Part shown: one piece after another, positions 7,539 through 16,221 of the stretch | Layout of the letters: each line of letters starts with the position of its first letter | Numbering within the stretch: the stretch's first letter is position 1 | Source of the DNA: an uncultured Clostridia bacterium | Lineage (GTDB): Bacteria; Bacillota; Clostridia; Christensenellales; CAG-138 | Length of the DNA stretch: 64,000 nucleotides | Reading direction: 5' to 3' | NCBI GenBank assembly: GCA_947168855.1 | Contig: CAMVNO010000006.1 | Span: 84,194-148,193, forward strand | Notes under the pieces: model-generated | Seen by the model: only the letters and a program-made list of their open reading frames with translations | Told to the model about the DNA's origin: nothing | Database searches by the model: none | Made by a program: the position numbers and the translations under genes

Positions 7539-10184
7539 TCAGTTGTTCACAACCAGCAGAATACCCTGCGCCGGAACGGTGACGTTGCCGGAGACCGTCG
7601 TTTCCGGTGCATCGAAGATGCTGCCGCCGTTGATCAATACGCCCCATGTCCCTTCCGGAAGCGTATAGCCGATCTCCGCGTCATGCGGGTTGATGACCGC
7701 GATCGCAACGACCGCGCCGTCTGCGGTATAGGTCGCAACGATCGATGCGTCCTCGAGCACTTCACAGGTCACATCCGCACCGCGCAGGAAGCTCTGCGCC
7801 TTCCGAAGCCTGATCAGACTCTTGTACCAGTCGCGCGTCTCGGCAACGAGGCTGCCGGGAACGAGCGCGTCCCAGTCAATGTTGTTGACCTTGTCGGAGG
7901 ACTCGTAGCTGTTGTGATCGCCGCCCTTGGTGCGCAGAAGCTCCTCGCCCGCAAGCCAGAACGGCGTGCCCTTCGAGAGCATCACGATTGCCGCGCCGAA
8001 GCGATCCATCGCGGCTCTCTGCTCGTCGGTTGCATCCGGGCAGGTTTTCAGAAGCTTATCCCACAGCGTGTGGTTGTCATGCGCGGACATGTAGTTGATG
8101 ACCATCGCGTTCTTGACCTTCCACGCCTGCGCATGCCCCGTGCCGCCTGCGATGCCGAACGCAACTTCGTTTGCGCGCTTCTTTGATACGTCGCCGTTGA
8201 TATAGCCCGGATTCTTCTCGTCGAATACGCTGCCCTTCAGACCGTCGCGGATGATGTCGTTGAAGACTGCGACGCCGCCAGCCGCGCCTTCGCTTGCCGT
8301 GATCTCGCTGATATTCGCGCGATCCGCCTGCAGGTTGCTCTTCAGTGCGGACGTGCCGCCGGTCCAGCCCTCGCCGTAGATGATCGCCTTCGGGTTGATC
8401 GCATGGACCGCTTTCTCGATTTCCTGCATCGTGTCGAGATCATGCAGCGCCATCAGGTCGAAGCGGAAGCCGTCGATGTGGTACTCCGTCGCCCAGTAAG
8501 TGACGCTGTCGATCATGAACTTACGGAACATCTTGCGGTCGGACGCGGTCTCGTTGCCGCAGGCGCTGCCGTTGGAGTTTTCGCCGGTCGCCGTGTAGCG
8601 ATAGTAGTAATACGGGACGATCTTGTTGAAGTTCGCGTTGGAATCAAAGGTATGGTTGTAAACGACGTCCATGACGACCGCAAGACCGTTGTTGTGCAGC
8701 GCCTGCACCATCTGCTTGAACTCGTTCACACGCACCTCGCCGTGATACGGATCGGTGGAATAGCTGCCCTCGGGCGCGTTGTAGTTCTTCGGATCGTAGC
8801 CCCAGTTGAACTCGCCCTTGTCGTTATCCTCCTTGACCGTTGCGAAATCGTAGACCGGCTGCAGATGCACATGCGTGACGCCGAGATCGACGAGATAATC
8901 GACGCCGACCGACTCGCCGGACGCGTTCTTAAGTCCCGTTTCGGTGAAGGCAAGGTACTTGCCCGGGTACTTCGAATCCGCAATGCGGTTAGAGAAGTCG
9001 CGTACGTGGACCTCCCAGATGATCGCGTCCTGATAGGTCTCGAGCTTGTCGTAATAGGCATCTTCCGCCCAGCCCTCGGGATCGGTGGAATCGAGGTCGA
9101 TGACCATGCCGCGGTCGCCGTTGACGCCGAGCGCCTTGGCGTACGGATCGGTCGTTTCCTGCGTACCTGCCGCCGTGGTGACGGTGTAGGTGTAGTACGT
9201 GCCGCTGCCGACGGGCTGCGTGGTCGTCCAGACGCCCTTCTCCGCCTTCTCCATGTCGATCTGACCACTCGAAATGCCGCCCGCACCTTCTTTGAAGAGA
9301 TTCAGCACCACGCGGCTCGCAGTCGGCGCCCAGACCTTGAAGGTCGTCTCGTCGCCGTGGATGACCGCGCCGAGGTCGTCGCCGTCATAGGTATAGTTCT
9401 CGATGAAATCGGGGGAATCGAAGATGCCCGTCGGGATCGCCGTCGTGCGCGAATAGCCTTCGATCTCCACATCGTAGAGCTTCGTGATGTCAAGATCCTC
9501 CTTGAGCTTGATCGTGCCGATCGTCACCTCGTTGTTGAGGCTGGACAGGCTCTCGATCTCGACCTTGCAGTCACCCGCGTAGACGGCGATCTGATCGAGC
9601 GACTCGATCCGCTTTGCCGGGGTGATGTTGTACATGATCTCGTTTTTACTGACGATGCCGACGTAATTCACTTTTTGTTTCTGCATAAGCGTTGCTCCGC
9701 CGTCGTTGCTGAAATAGATTTCCGCTTCATTGCCGATCAGATAGATCGCCGTATCGCCGTCCATCTCGGCGAAACGGTCGTTTTCGTAGACCTTCGTCGC
9801 GTCGCCCCACGAGGTGCCGCCCGGCTCGGAGCAGTTGATTCGCACGATAAAGCCGACCTCCGTGACGTCCTTCGGCACGTTGATCATGCACTTTGCGCCG
9901 TACGCGCACGGATACATCGTGTATCCTCTGCCGTCCCCGCCCGGGAACCACATCCACATGTCGCTCGTATCAAAATTGATCGAATCCGCTTTCCAGTAGA
10001 CGGTCAGCTGATTCTTGCCGTCCTCCTTCGGCAGGAAATACTCGTCGGGCAGCGGCTCAAGTCCGCTTACCGCGGGCGCCTCCGTTTCGGCGGGATTGTC
10101 CGCCGCGGGCTGCTGTCCGCCGCAGGCAAACAGACCGAGGATCATTAACAGCGCCAATAGACATGCGATCCATCTTTTTTGCAT
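7539..10184 (-). CDS. pulA: Type I pullulanase, secreted lipoprotein
   Basis: An 881-residue starch-debranching enzyme of GH13 that cuts alpha-1,6 bonds in pullulan and branched maltodextrin outside the cell. A lipoprotein signal peptide ends at the lipobox LFAC, with the acylated Cys at 21. A pullulanase-associated domain (starch binding, WMWFPGGDG) follows at about 50-150, then an N-terminal beta domain and the catalytic barrel. The four GH13 regions are visible: DVVYNHT, GFRFD with nucleophile D576, YGEGW with acid/base E605, and SAHDN with D703. The start follows AAGGAGGAG. The gene is a single transcription unit with its own promoter, divergent from the cysteine operon. It should work with the cytosolic GH13 enzyme at 17125. 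Confidence 0.95.
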   Translation of the reverse strand: MQKRWIACLLALLMILGLFACGGQQPAADNPAETEAPAVSGLEPLPDEYFLPKEDGKNQLTVYWKADSINFDTSDMWMWFPGGDGRGYTMYPCAYGAKCMINVPKDVTEVGFIVRINCSEPGGTSWGDATKVYENDRFAEMDGDTAIYLIGNEAEIYFSNDGGATLMQKQKVNYVGIVSKNEIMYNITPAKRIESLDQIAVYAGDCKVEIESLSSLNNEVTIGTIKLKEDLDITKLYDVEIEGYSRTTAIPTGIFDSPDFIENYTYDGDDLGAVIHGDETTFKVWAPTASRVVLNLFKEGAGGISSGQIDMEKAEKGVWTTTQPVGSGTYYTYTVTTAAGTQETTDPYAKALGVNGDRGMVIDLDSTDPEGWAEDAYYDKLETYQDAIIWEVHVRDFSNRIADSKYPGKYLAFTETGLKNASGESVGVDYLVDLGVTHVHLQPVYDFATVKEDNDKGEFNWGYDPKNYNAPEGSYSTDPYHGEVRVNEFKQMVQALHNNGLAVVMDVVYNHTFDSNANFNKIVPYYYYRYTATGENSNGSACGNETASDRKMFRKFMIDSVTYWATEYHIDGFRFDLMALHDLDTMQEIEKAVHAINPKAIIYGEGWTGGTSALKSNLQADRANISEITASEGAAGGVAVFNDIIRDGLKGSVFDEKNPGYINGDVSKKRANEVAFGIAGGTGHAQAWKVKNAMVINYMSAHDNHTLWDKLLKTCPDATDEQRAAMDRFGAAIVMLSKGTPFWLAGEELLRTKGGDHNSYESSDKVNNIDWDALVPGSLVAETRDWYKSLIRLRKAQSFLRGADVTCEVLEDASIVATYTADGAVVAIAVINPHDAEIGYTLPEGTWGVLINGGSIFDAPETTVSGNVTVPAQGILLVVNN

Positions 10185-10226
10185 GGTTTTCTCCTCCTTC
10201 TCGGCATCTTGCGCCGATATATAAAT

Positions 10227-10255
10227 AGTATATCATGTTCCTCCCCGCAAGACAA
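10227..10255 (-). promoter_or_regulatory. pulA promoter
   Basis: On the minus strand TTGTCT (10255-10250), 17-nt spacer, TATACT (10232-10227). A 40-nt leader with AAGGAGGAG follows before the ATG. It is back to back with the cysteine operon promoter. Confidence 0.75.
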
Positions 10256-10289
10256 TATATTTTCCGACGTTTTTCTTTCATCCGCAGGC

Positions 10290-10318
10290 TTGACAACCGC
10301 GCTCCCTGTCTGTATATT
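10290..10318 (+). promoter_or_regulatory. Promoter of the cysteine operon
   Basis: TTGACA at 10290-10295 and TATATT at 10313-10318 are separated by 17 nt, with a TG just before the -10. Transcription should begin near 10325, giving a leader of about 190 nt before cysK. Confidence 0.85.
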
Positions 10319-10352
10319 ATATACAATCTTTTGAAGGGAGAATCGAACGGGC

Positions 10353-10421
10353 ATGATGAACCGCAATGCTTTCGCGTGTTGTTGTTCCGGCGTCACTCTG
10401 CCCGTTTGCTCGCTCGGATAG
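10353..10421 (+). CDS. Cysteine-rich leader peptide
   Basis: A 22-residue ORF, too short for usual gene finding, starting at tandem ATG codons at 10353 and 10356 and ending TAG at 10419-10421. The peptide opens [13 protein letters not shown], with three Cys codons TGT-TGT-TGT at 10377-10385 and a fourth (TGC) at 10407, so 4 of 22 residues are Cys. A purine-rich AAGGGAG lies 12 nt before the first ATG. It sits between the promoter and a strong terminator upstream of cysteine synthase. The product itself probably has no function; translation of its Cys codons is the sensor. Similar Cys-codon leader ORFs precede cysteine genes in actinobacteria. Confidence 0.82.
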   Translation: MMNRNAFACCCSGVTLPVCSLG

Positions 10422-10436
10422 GATTGTGTTTGTTCT

Positions 10437-10472
10437 GCCGGGAGGCCTGCGGGCTTCCCGGCTTTTTGTTTT
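10437..10472 (+). terminator. Attenuator terminator before cysK
   Basis: GCCGGGAGGCC (10437-10447) pairs with GGGCTTCCCGGC's last 11 bases (10452-10462) in an 11-bp stem with one G-U pair and loop TGCG, followed by TTTTTGTTTT. It lies 15 nt after the leader-peptide stop and 44 nt before the cysK start. Confidence 0.9.
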
Positions 10473-10515
10473 CACACGCAAACGAAATCAAACATACAAT
10501 AATCGGGAGGATCCT

Positions 10516-11445
10516 ATGAACATCTATTCATCCGCCGATCAACTGATCGGAAACACACCGCTTCTGGAGCTTCGTGGCACTGAAACCGCGGAAGGATTGT
10601 TGGCCGCGCTGCTTGCGAAGCTCGAATACAAAAACCCCGCCGGATCGGTCAAGGACCGCATTGCAAGGGCGATGATCGACGACGCGGAGCAGCGCGGGCT
10701 TCTGAAGCCCGGCGCAGTCATCATCGAACCGACCTCCGGCAACACCGGCATCGGACTTGCGGCAGTCGCCGCGGCGCGCGGATACCGCACGATCATCGTG
10801 ATGCCCGAGACCATGAGCATCGAACGGCGGCGCATGATGCGCGCATACGGCGCGGAGCTCGTTCTGACGCCCGGCGCAGAGGGTATGAAAGGCGCGATCG
10901 CGAAGGCGAACGAGCTGGCAGAAAAGATCCCGGACGCGATCATCGCCGGGCAGTTTACAAACCCCGCCAACCCGAAAGCGCATTACGAATCGACCGGACC
11001 GGAGATCTGGCGAGATACGGACGGCAAGGTCGACCTTTTCGTTGCGGGCGTCGGCACCGGCGGAACGATCACCGGCGTCGGCAGATATCTCAAGGAGCGG
11101 AATCCGCACGTGAAGATCGTCGCGGTCGAGCCCGCCTCCTCCCCCGTGCTTTCGGGCGGCAAGCCCGGCGCGCACAAGATCCAGGGCATCGGCGCGGGCT
11201 TCGTGCCGGACGTGCTGGACCGTTCGGTCATCGACGAGATCGTTACGGTTTCCAACGAGGACGCGTTTTCTGCCGCGCGGCGCATCGGCAGAAGCGAGGG
11301 CGTTGCGGTCGGCATTTCCTCCGGCGCGGCGGCGCATGCGGCGATCACGCTTGCGAAGCGCCCCGAAAACCGCGGCAAAACGATCGTGGCGCTGTTCCCG
11401 GACGGCGGCGACCGCTATCTTTCCACCGCGCTCTTTGAGGATTGA
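10516..11445 (+). CDS. cysK: Cysteine synthase (O-acetylserine sulfhydrylase)
   Basis: A 309-residue PLP enzyme that makes cysteine from O-acetylserine and sulfide in the cytosol. The Schiff-base lysine is K46 in [11 protein letters not shown], the substrate loop is TSGNTG at 73-78, and the phosphate-binding GTGGTITG comes near 177. Length fits CysK/CysM-type fold II enzymes. The ATG at 10516 follows GGGAGG; longer in-frame starts upstream would run through the attenuator and are rejected. cysE begins 2 nt after the stop, so the two consecutive steps of cysteine synthesis are made together. Expression is probably set by the Cys-codon attenuator in front. Confidence 0.96.
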   Translation: MNIYSSADQLIGNTPLLELRGTETAEGLLAALLAKLEYKNPAGSVKDRIARAMIDDAEQRGLLKPGAVIIEPTSGNTGIGLAAVAAARGYRTIIVMPETMSIERRRMMRAYGAELVLTPGAEGMKGAIAKANELAEKIPDAIIAGQFTNPANPKAHYESTGPEIWRDTDGKVDLFVAGVGTGGTITGVGRYLKERNPHVKIVAVEPASSPVLSGGKPGAHKIQGIGAGFVPDVLDRSVIDEIVTVSNEDAFSAARRIGRSEGVAVGISSGAAAHAAITLAKRPENRGKTIVALFPDGGDRYLSTALFED

Positions 11446-11447
11446 AC

Positions 11448-12329
11448 ATGGAACACGATTTCCGAGAACTGATCGGCGGGATCGCGGACGCGCTGCGGAA
11501 CGCGGACGAGGGACATGTCGACGCAAACGATTTCAGCTCGTTCAAAAGCAGCGCCGAATACATGACGGACCGATTGATCGACGCCATGTTTCCGCGGCAC
11601 GCCGGAAAGGCGATCATGCGCGAGCAGGCGCTTTTTGAGGCGGCGGAGCTTTTGGGCTTGCTTCTGCGCATGCTGTCCTATGACGACAAGCGCGCCGGAG
11701 CCGTAACGCGAAAGCTGATCGAATCGCTTCCGGAGGTATATCGCGTCCTGAAGACCGACCTTATGGCGGCATACATCGGCGACCCCGCGGCGAAGGGCGT
11801 CGACGAGATCATCCTCTGCTATCCCGCGTTTTCCGCGATCGCGACCTTCCGGCTCGCGCACGTTCTGTACCTCGAAGGCGTACCGCTTCTGCCGCGCGTG
11901 ATGACCGAGTACGCGCATCGGCTGACCGGCATCGACATTCATCCGGGCGCAACGATCGGGGAGTCGTTTTTCATTGACCACGGCACCGGCGTCGTCATCG
12001 GCGAGACCGCGACCATCGGCAGCGGCGTCAAAATCTATCAGCATGTCACGATCGGCGCAAAGAGCTTCGATACCGACAACGACGGCATGCCCGTCAAGGG
12101 TGTGAAGCGACATCCGGACATCGGCGACCGCGTGGTCATCTACGCCGGCGCGACGATCCTCGGCGGTGAGACGCACATCGGAAACGACTGCGTCATCGGC
12201 GGCAGCGTGTGGCTGACGCATTCGGTCGAAGCGGGCAAGATGGTCCTTGCGCGCGCCGCAGTCACGGATTCGACGCTGAAGCGCGATATCATGCAGGCGT
12301 CCTTCCCCGAGGACAGTGCAATGCTCTAA
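11448..12329 (+). CDS. cysE: Serine O-acetyltransferase
   Basis: A 293-residue enzyme that transfers acetyl from acetyl-CoA to serine, giving O-acetylserine for CysK. The C-terminal half is a left-handed beta-helix of hexapeptide repeats: DIHPGATIGESFFIDHGTG at about 163-181 contains the catalytic His region, then VVIGETATIGSGVKIYQHVTIGA. The N-terminal helical domain is long, as in the EpsC/SrpH form rather than the shorter Bacillus CysE. The ATG at 11448 has GAGG 7 nt upstream and starts 2 nt after the cysK stop; a TTG at 11442 overlapping the stop is less likely. A terminator follows closely. Confidence 0.94.
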   Translation: MEHDFRELIGGIADALRNADEGHVDANDFSSFKSSAEYMTDRLIDAMFPRHAGKAIMREQALFEAAELLGLLLRMLSYDDKRAGAVTRKLIESLPEVYRVLKTDLMAAYIGDPAAKGVDEIILCYPAFSAIATFRLAHVLYLEGVPLLPRVMTEYAHRLTGIDIHPGATIGESFFIDHGTGVVIGETATIGSGVKIYQHVTIGAKSFDTDNDGMPVKGVKRHPDIGDRVVIYAGATILGGETHIGNDCVIGGSVWLTHSVEAGKMVLARAAVTDSTLKRDIMQASFPEDSAML

Positions 12330-12363
12330 AGATTCGGTCTGATGAACAATGTTCGACCGTCAA

Positions 12364-12394
12364 AAAAGCGTACCGTTTTTCGCGGTACGCTTTT
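12364..12394. terminator. Bidirectional terminator after cysE
   Basis: AAAAGCGTACCG (12364-12375) pairs with CGGTACGCTTTT (12383-12394) over 12 bp. It separates the convergent cysE and MATE exporter genes. Confidence 0.9.
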
Positions 12395-12404
12395 ATGATT
12401 TGGT

Positions 12405-13898
12405 TCAGTCGTCGATGGGCTCGGGATCGTCGAGCGGTTTGATCTTCTTGCGGTACAGCCTCTTGAACAGCAGCCCCGCCACGATCAGCGTGATAAACTC
12501 GGAGATCGGGAACGCCCACCAGATGCCGTCGACGTCCTTGGTGATCCACGCAAGCAGCGCCGCGACCGGCAGCAGCACAATGAGCTGACGCTGCAGGGAT
12601 GTGATCGCGCCGTACAGGCTCGTGTCCGTCGCGCCGAACGCGGTCGTGAACGAAATGCCCGCCGAAGCAAGCACAAAGCCGATCGAGATGATGCGCAGCG
12701 CGCGCACCGTAACCGCCTGCATTTCCGGCGAGACCTTGAAGATCTGAATGATCTGTCCGGAGAAGAACTGGAAGATCAGCGTGCCGAAGGTCATAAAGAT
12801 GCAGCAGTAGATCAGGAGCATCCTGAACGCGCGCATGAACCGCGTGCGGCTGCGCGCGCCGTAATTGTAGCCGAGCACGCTCATCGCCGCGTTGGTCAGA
12901 CCGAACACCGGCATGAAGATGATCGACTGCAGCCGGAAATACGTGCCGAACGCGCCGCGGTACAGGTCTGCGTAGTCGATACCGGGATTCGCAATGACCT
13001 GATAGTCGCCGAGCGCCTTCAGGATGGCGTTCATGCCGAACATCATCGCCGTGCCGACCGCCTGCATCAGGATCGACGGAAGACCGACGCGGTAGATCTC
13101 GTGCACCGTTTTGAGATTCAGCTTGTAGTCCGCGGGACGGATGCGGATCTCATGCTTTGTGCCGTACAGCAGGATGATCGCAAGGATCATGGACGCGAAC
13201 TGACCGGCGATCGTCGCGATCGCCGCGCCCTTGACGCCCATCGCGGGGACGGGTCCCCAGCCGAGCACGAACACGCGGTCCAGCACGATGTTGGTGATCG
13301 CGCCGGTCAGCTGCATGAACATGGCGAAGATGGTCTTGCCCTGCGCAGTCATGATGCGCTCGATGCCGCAGGCAAGAAATACGCCGACGCAAAGAGAGAG
13401 ACAGATCGACATATAGTGCATGCCCATCAGCTGCACGACCGGATCGTCGCTCTGCCAGCGCATGAACGGACCGGACAGCGTGAGCCCCGCGATCGTGAAC
13501 ACCGCCGCGGAAATCAGCAGCACGATGAGTCCGTTGCCCGCCGCGCGGTTTGCGTCCTCGAAGCGTCTTGCCCCGAGCCGGCGCGAGATCAGCGAATTGA
13601 TGCCGACCGAGGTGCCGACCGCGACCGAGATCAGAAGCATCTGCAGCGGATTGACCAGCGACAGCGCAGCGATCGCCTTGTCGCCGACGTGTCCGACCAG
13701 TTCCGGCGTATACAGATCGCCGAGGATTTTCATCAGCGCTTCCGGCGCGAGCAAATCCATGCGCGACACAAAAATGCTGTCCACAACGTTGTACAGCGCC
13801 TGCACGAGCATGGAGACGATGATCGGCCAGCCCAACGAAAGAAGGAGCCGTCCCTCCGGCTCCGTTCCCATTCTGTTTTTACGAATCGAAGCTTCCAT
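12405..13898 (-). CDS. MATE-family multidrug exporter
   Basis: A 497-residue integral membrane protein with about 12 hydrophobic helices and the opening GTEPEGRLLLSLGWPIIVSMLVQALYNVVDSIFVSRM that is typical of NorM/DinF-like MATE antiporters, which export cationic drugs using Na+ or H+. The C-terminal tail is charged (PLDDPEPIDD). The reading frame extends 42 codons upstream to 14024, but that stretch has no homology-like character, while the ATG at 13898 lies 9 nt after a perfect TATAAT box. There is no ribosome binding site, so it is one of the probable leaderless genes. It stands alone, downstream of the two-component operon. Confidence 0.9.
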   Translation of the reverse strand: MEASIRKNRMGTEPEGRLLLSLGWPIIVSMLVQALYNVVDSIFVSRMDLLAPEALMKILGDLYTPELVGHVGDKAIAALSLVNPLQMLLISVAVGTSVGINSLISRRLGARRFEDANRAAGNGLIVLLISAAVFTIAGLTLSGPFMRWQSDDPVVQLMGMHYMSICLSLCVGVFLACGIERIMTAQGKTIFAMFMQLTGAITNIVLDRVFVLGWGPVPAMGVKGAAIATIAGQFASMILAIILLYGTKHEIRIRPADYKLNLKTVHEIYRVGLPSILMQAVGTAMMFGMNAILKALGDYQVIANPGIDYADLYRGAFGTYFRLQSIIFMPVFGLTNAAMSVLGYNYGARSRTRFMRAFRMLLIYCCIFMTFGTLIFQFFSGQIIQIFKVSPEMQAVTVRALRIISIGFVLASAGISFTTAFGATDTSLYGAITSLQRQLIVLLPVAALLAWITKDVDGIWWAFPISEFITLIVAGLLFKRLYRKKIKPLDDPEPIDD

Positions 13899-13907
13899 AA
13901 CAGTATT

Positions 13908-13936
13908 ATTATAGGGAAGCATGTTGTATATTGCAA
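13908..13936 (-). promoter_or_regulatory. Promoter of the MATE gene (leaderless)
   Basis: On the minus strand TTGCAA (13936-13931), exactly 17 nt, TATAAT (13913-13908), then 9 nt to the ATG at 13898. No ribosome binding site intervenes. Confidence 0.8.
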
Positions 13937-13944
13937 GTCTTTTA

Positions 13945-13959
13945 TGCGGCTTTGCCGCA
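13945..13959 (-). terminator. Weak hairpin after the two-component operon
   Basis: TGCGGC (13945-13950) and GCCGCA (13954-13959) make a small stem; the minus strand continues TAAAAG, a poor T run. It may only slow transcription. Confidence 0.35.
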
Positions 13960-14020
13960 ATTCGCGGATCCTTTTCGGCTCGGACCGTTCCTTTGCGGAA
14001 ATCGGAAGAAGCCGCGGACG

Positions 14021-14794
14021 TCACCGCGCAAACGCGATCTCGTACTGCTCGCCGGTGTTGTAGTCGATCGAAATCAAAAGCCCGTCCGGAAGCCGGAGCG
14101 TGCCGGTATAGCCTTTTTCGGAAGGTCTGATGCCCGCCTGCTCGGACAGGGAGTCCGCATAACCGTCGGCGGAAAGGAACAGCTTGATCGCCGTGTCGGT
14201 CTGCCCTTCGCGCACATTGTCATACAGCGCCGCGGTCAGCGAGTACACCTCGCCCGTACGGCTGTCGAACTGCACGGACAGGCAGTAGGCTCTGCCGCTG
14301 CCGGCGTCGCAGTACGCCTGCGCGCACCAGAGCGCAAGCTTTGCGCCGGTTCCGTCGTTGTAGAAATCACGCAGGGTCAGCTGATAACGGCTCTTTTTCA
14401 GCACGGATTCGATCGATTCTCCGGTCGCGAGCCTGCCGGACGGCGCATGCATGTGCAGCGTATCCGTCCAGAGCGTTTTGATCCGTTCCGTGATCTCATC
14501 CGCGGAAAGCTCTCCGGGCATGACGGCGCGTTCCTCTCCCTGTTTTTCGCATTGCAGGAACAGCGAAACGCGCGTTTCGAGCGACAGCGGCGCGCCGATG
14601 CCGTTCGCGCTGATGATGCTGACCGCCTCGTACTTCGGATCGTCGTACAGTGACGTTTCGGTCAGGCGGAAGATCCAGCGGTTCACAAGAATCAGCAGGA
14701 ACGCGATCAGAACGGTGCCCGCCGTCAGCGCGATATAGGCGATCCGTGTCCGTGTGACGCGATCGCGGTCTGCGAACAGACGAAGCTTTTTCAT
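14021..14794 (-). CDS. Membrane-anchored accessory protein of the two-component operon
   Basis: A 257-residue protein with one membrane helix at about 18-42 (IAYIALTAGTVLIAFLLILV) and an external remainder with no domain I recognise. The end contains ISIDYNTGEQYEIAF, a beta-rich style. It overlaps the histidine kinase gene by 4 nt and is the last gene of the response regulator / kinase operon, so it may modulate the kinase from outside the membrane, much as YycH/YycI-type proteins do for WalK. That comparison is by position and topology only; I see no sequence match to them. Confidence 0.7.
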   Translation of the reverse strand: MKKLRLFADRDRVTRTRIAYIALTAGTVLIAFLLILVNRWIFRLTETSLYDDPKYEAVSIISANGIGAPLSLETRVSLFLQCEKQGEERAVMPGELSADEITERIKTLWTDTLHMHAPSGRLATGESIESVLKKSRYQLTLRDFYNDGTGAKLALWCAQAYCDAGSGRAYCLSVQFDSRTGEVYSLTAALYDNVREGQTDTAIKLFLSADGYADSLSEQAGIRPSEKGYTGTLRLPDGLLISIDYNTGEQYEIAFAR

Positions 14795-16221
14795 TCCTCC
14801 TCGTCCCCCTTCCCGCGCTTATAGAGCGGCACGTCGAACCAGACGAGCGTGCCTTCGCCGACCTTGCTTTCAAAATGCAGCGTGCTGCCGTGCAGCTGCG
14901 CGATGCGGTTGCCGATCGCAAGACCGAGTCCCGCGCCGTGCTGTGCGCGCGCACGGGATTTGTCGACCATGAAGAACGCTTCGGTGATGCGGGAGATCTC
15001 CTCCTCCGGAATGCCGATGCCCTCGTCGCGCACGGAAATGCGATAGCGTCCGTTCTCGCGGTGTCCCGAAAGCGTGACCGTCTTGCCGGGCGAGCTGGCC
15101 TTGCGCGCATTGTCGATGAGGTTTGTGATGAGCGTCAGAAGAAGGTCCTTCTCATACAGGATGATCTGCTGCTCGATGTCGTAGCGGAAGGTCAGCTCCG
15201 CCTTTTCGAGCATCGGCGTGACGACCGCAACGACGTGTCCGAGCGCGCGGCGCGCGTAGCCGCGGATCAGCTTGAATTCGTTTTTGTCGAGCACGATGAG
15301 GTCCATGAGCTTTAAGGACATCGCTTCGAGCCGCTTGCCCTCGGAGAAGATGAAATTCGCCGCCATGAAGGCGTCCTCCTCGTCGAGCTCGGTACTCCGG
15401 AGCATGTCCGCATAGCCGATGATCGAGGTCATCGGGGTCTTCAGTTCGTGCGAGAAGTTCGCCACGAAATCCTTTTGCTGCTTGGCGTTCTGCTCCAGGG
15501 CGTCGACCTTTTGCTCGATCGCACCGGTCATATCGTTGAACGCGACGGTGAGGTCGCCGATTTCATCGAGCGTCGTAACCCGCGCGCGGCGCGAATAGTT
15601 GCCGCCGCCGATCACCTTTGTGAAGCGCTGCAGCCGTCTTAACGGTTTCGTCGTCAGGTACGAGATCACCAGCATAGCGGCGATCGACACCGCGACGGTG
15701 ATGATGTGCAGGATGGTGACCGACCGGATCTGTTCCGCGCGGAGCCGCATCAGATCGTCCGCGTCATAGCGCACGGACAGGAAATAATTCTCCCCGCCGA
15801 TCGACACGCAGCCCGCCGTATCCAGAACCGTGCGTTCTCCGTCCCGGAGCAGCCGGTATGCGAAGCGGCGCACGCGCAGTTCCGAAAACGCCAGCGTTTC
15901 CGGGAACCCGTCCGTGCTCGCGGTGATAAGCTCGGCGTCGGTGTTATAGAGCGCGCAGGGAGATTCCACACCCTGGTTCGAGCCGGCGCGCTTTAAGATC
16001 TCGTCGTACATATCGGGCGAGGCGGTGTTGTAGTAGAGGTAGATGCCGTACAGCTCCGCTTCCATGGCGGAGGCAAGCGCCGAATAATCCGCAACAGCCG
16101 CCTGTACGCGAAAACGAAGCGCTGTTTCAAAGCTCTGCGCGATCAGGATCTGTCCTGCCACGCCGAACAGCAGCGCTACGATCAGTACGGTACATATGCA
16201 GATTTTCAGTGCAAATCTCAT
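14791..16221 (-). CDS. Sensor histidine kinase
   Basis: A 476-residue membrane kinase. TM1 is about 7-28 and TM2 about 168-190, enclosing a 140-residue extracytoplasmic sensor region. A HAMP linker (about 185-240) leads to the HisKA dimerisation helix with the phosphorylated H258 in NFSHELKTPMTS. The ATP domain shows the N box NLIDNARKAS, G1 RDEGIGIP and G2 HGAGLGLAI. It should phosphorylate the response regulator encoded immediately upstream, whose stop overlaps its ATG by 4 nt. The stimulus is unknown; a shared operator with the sortase cassette suggests a cell-surface role. Confidence 0.95.
   Translation of the reverse strand: MRFALKICICTVLIVALLFGVAGQILIAQSFETALRFRVQAAVADYSALASAMEAELYGIYLYYNTASPDMYDEILKRAGSNQGVESPCALYNTDAELITASTDGFPETLAFSELRVRRFAYRLLRDGERTVLDTAGCVSIGGENYFLSVRYDADDLMRLRAEQIRSVTILHIITVAVSIAAMLVISYLTTKPLRRLQRFTKVIGGGNYSRRARVTTLDEIGDLTVAFNDMTGAIEQKVDALEQNAKQQKDFVANFSHELKTPMTSIIGYADMLRSTELDEEDAFMAANFIFSEGKRLEAMSLKLMDLIVLDKNEFKLIRGYARRALGHVVAVVTPMLEKAELTFRYDIEQQIILYEKDLLLTLITNLIDNARKASSPGKTVTLSGHRENGRYRISVRDEGIGIPEEEISRITEAFFMVDKSRARAQHGAGLGLAIGNRIAQLHGSTLHFESKVGEGTLVWFDVPLYKRGKGDEEE

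Larger units (their letters stand above)
10325..10515 (+). promoter_or_regulatory. Cysteine attenuator leader of cysK-cysE
   Basis: This leader has every part of a ribosome-controlled attenuator. A short ORF with three consecutive Cys codons (10377-10385) is followed by an intrinsic terminator at 10437-10472. Segment 1 (10344-10352) can pair over 9 positions with segment 2 (GCCCGTTTG, 10400-10408), and segment 2 can instead pair with GCGGGC at 10449-10454 inside the terminator. The inference is that slow reading of Cys codons when Cys-tRNA is scarce changes which pairs form, so the terminator fails and cysK-cysE are expressed. The pairing scheme was read by eye and needs a folding check. Confidence 0.8.

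Noticed and set aside
10366..10515. N-terminal extension of cysK
   Set aside because: The frame is open but crosses the leader peptide and terminator; GGGAGG before the ATG at 10516 fixes the start.
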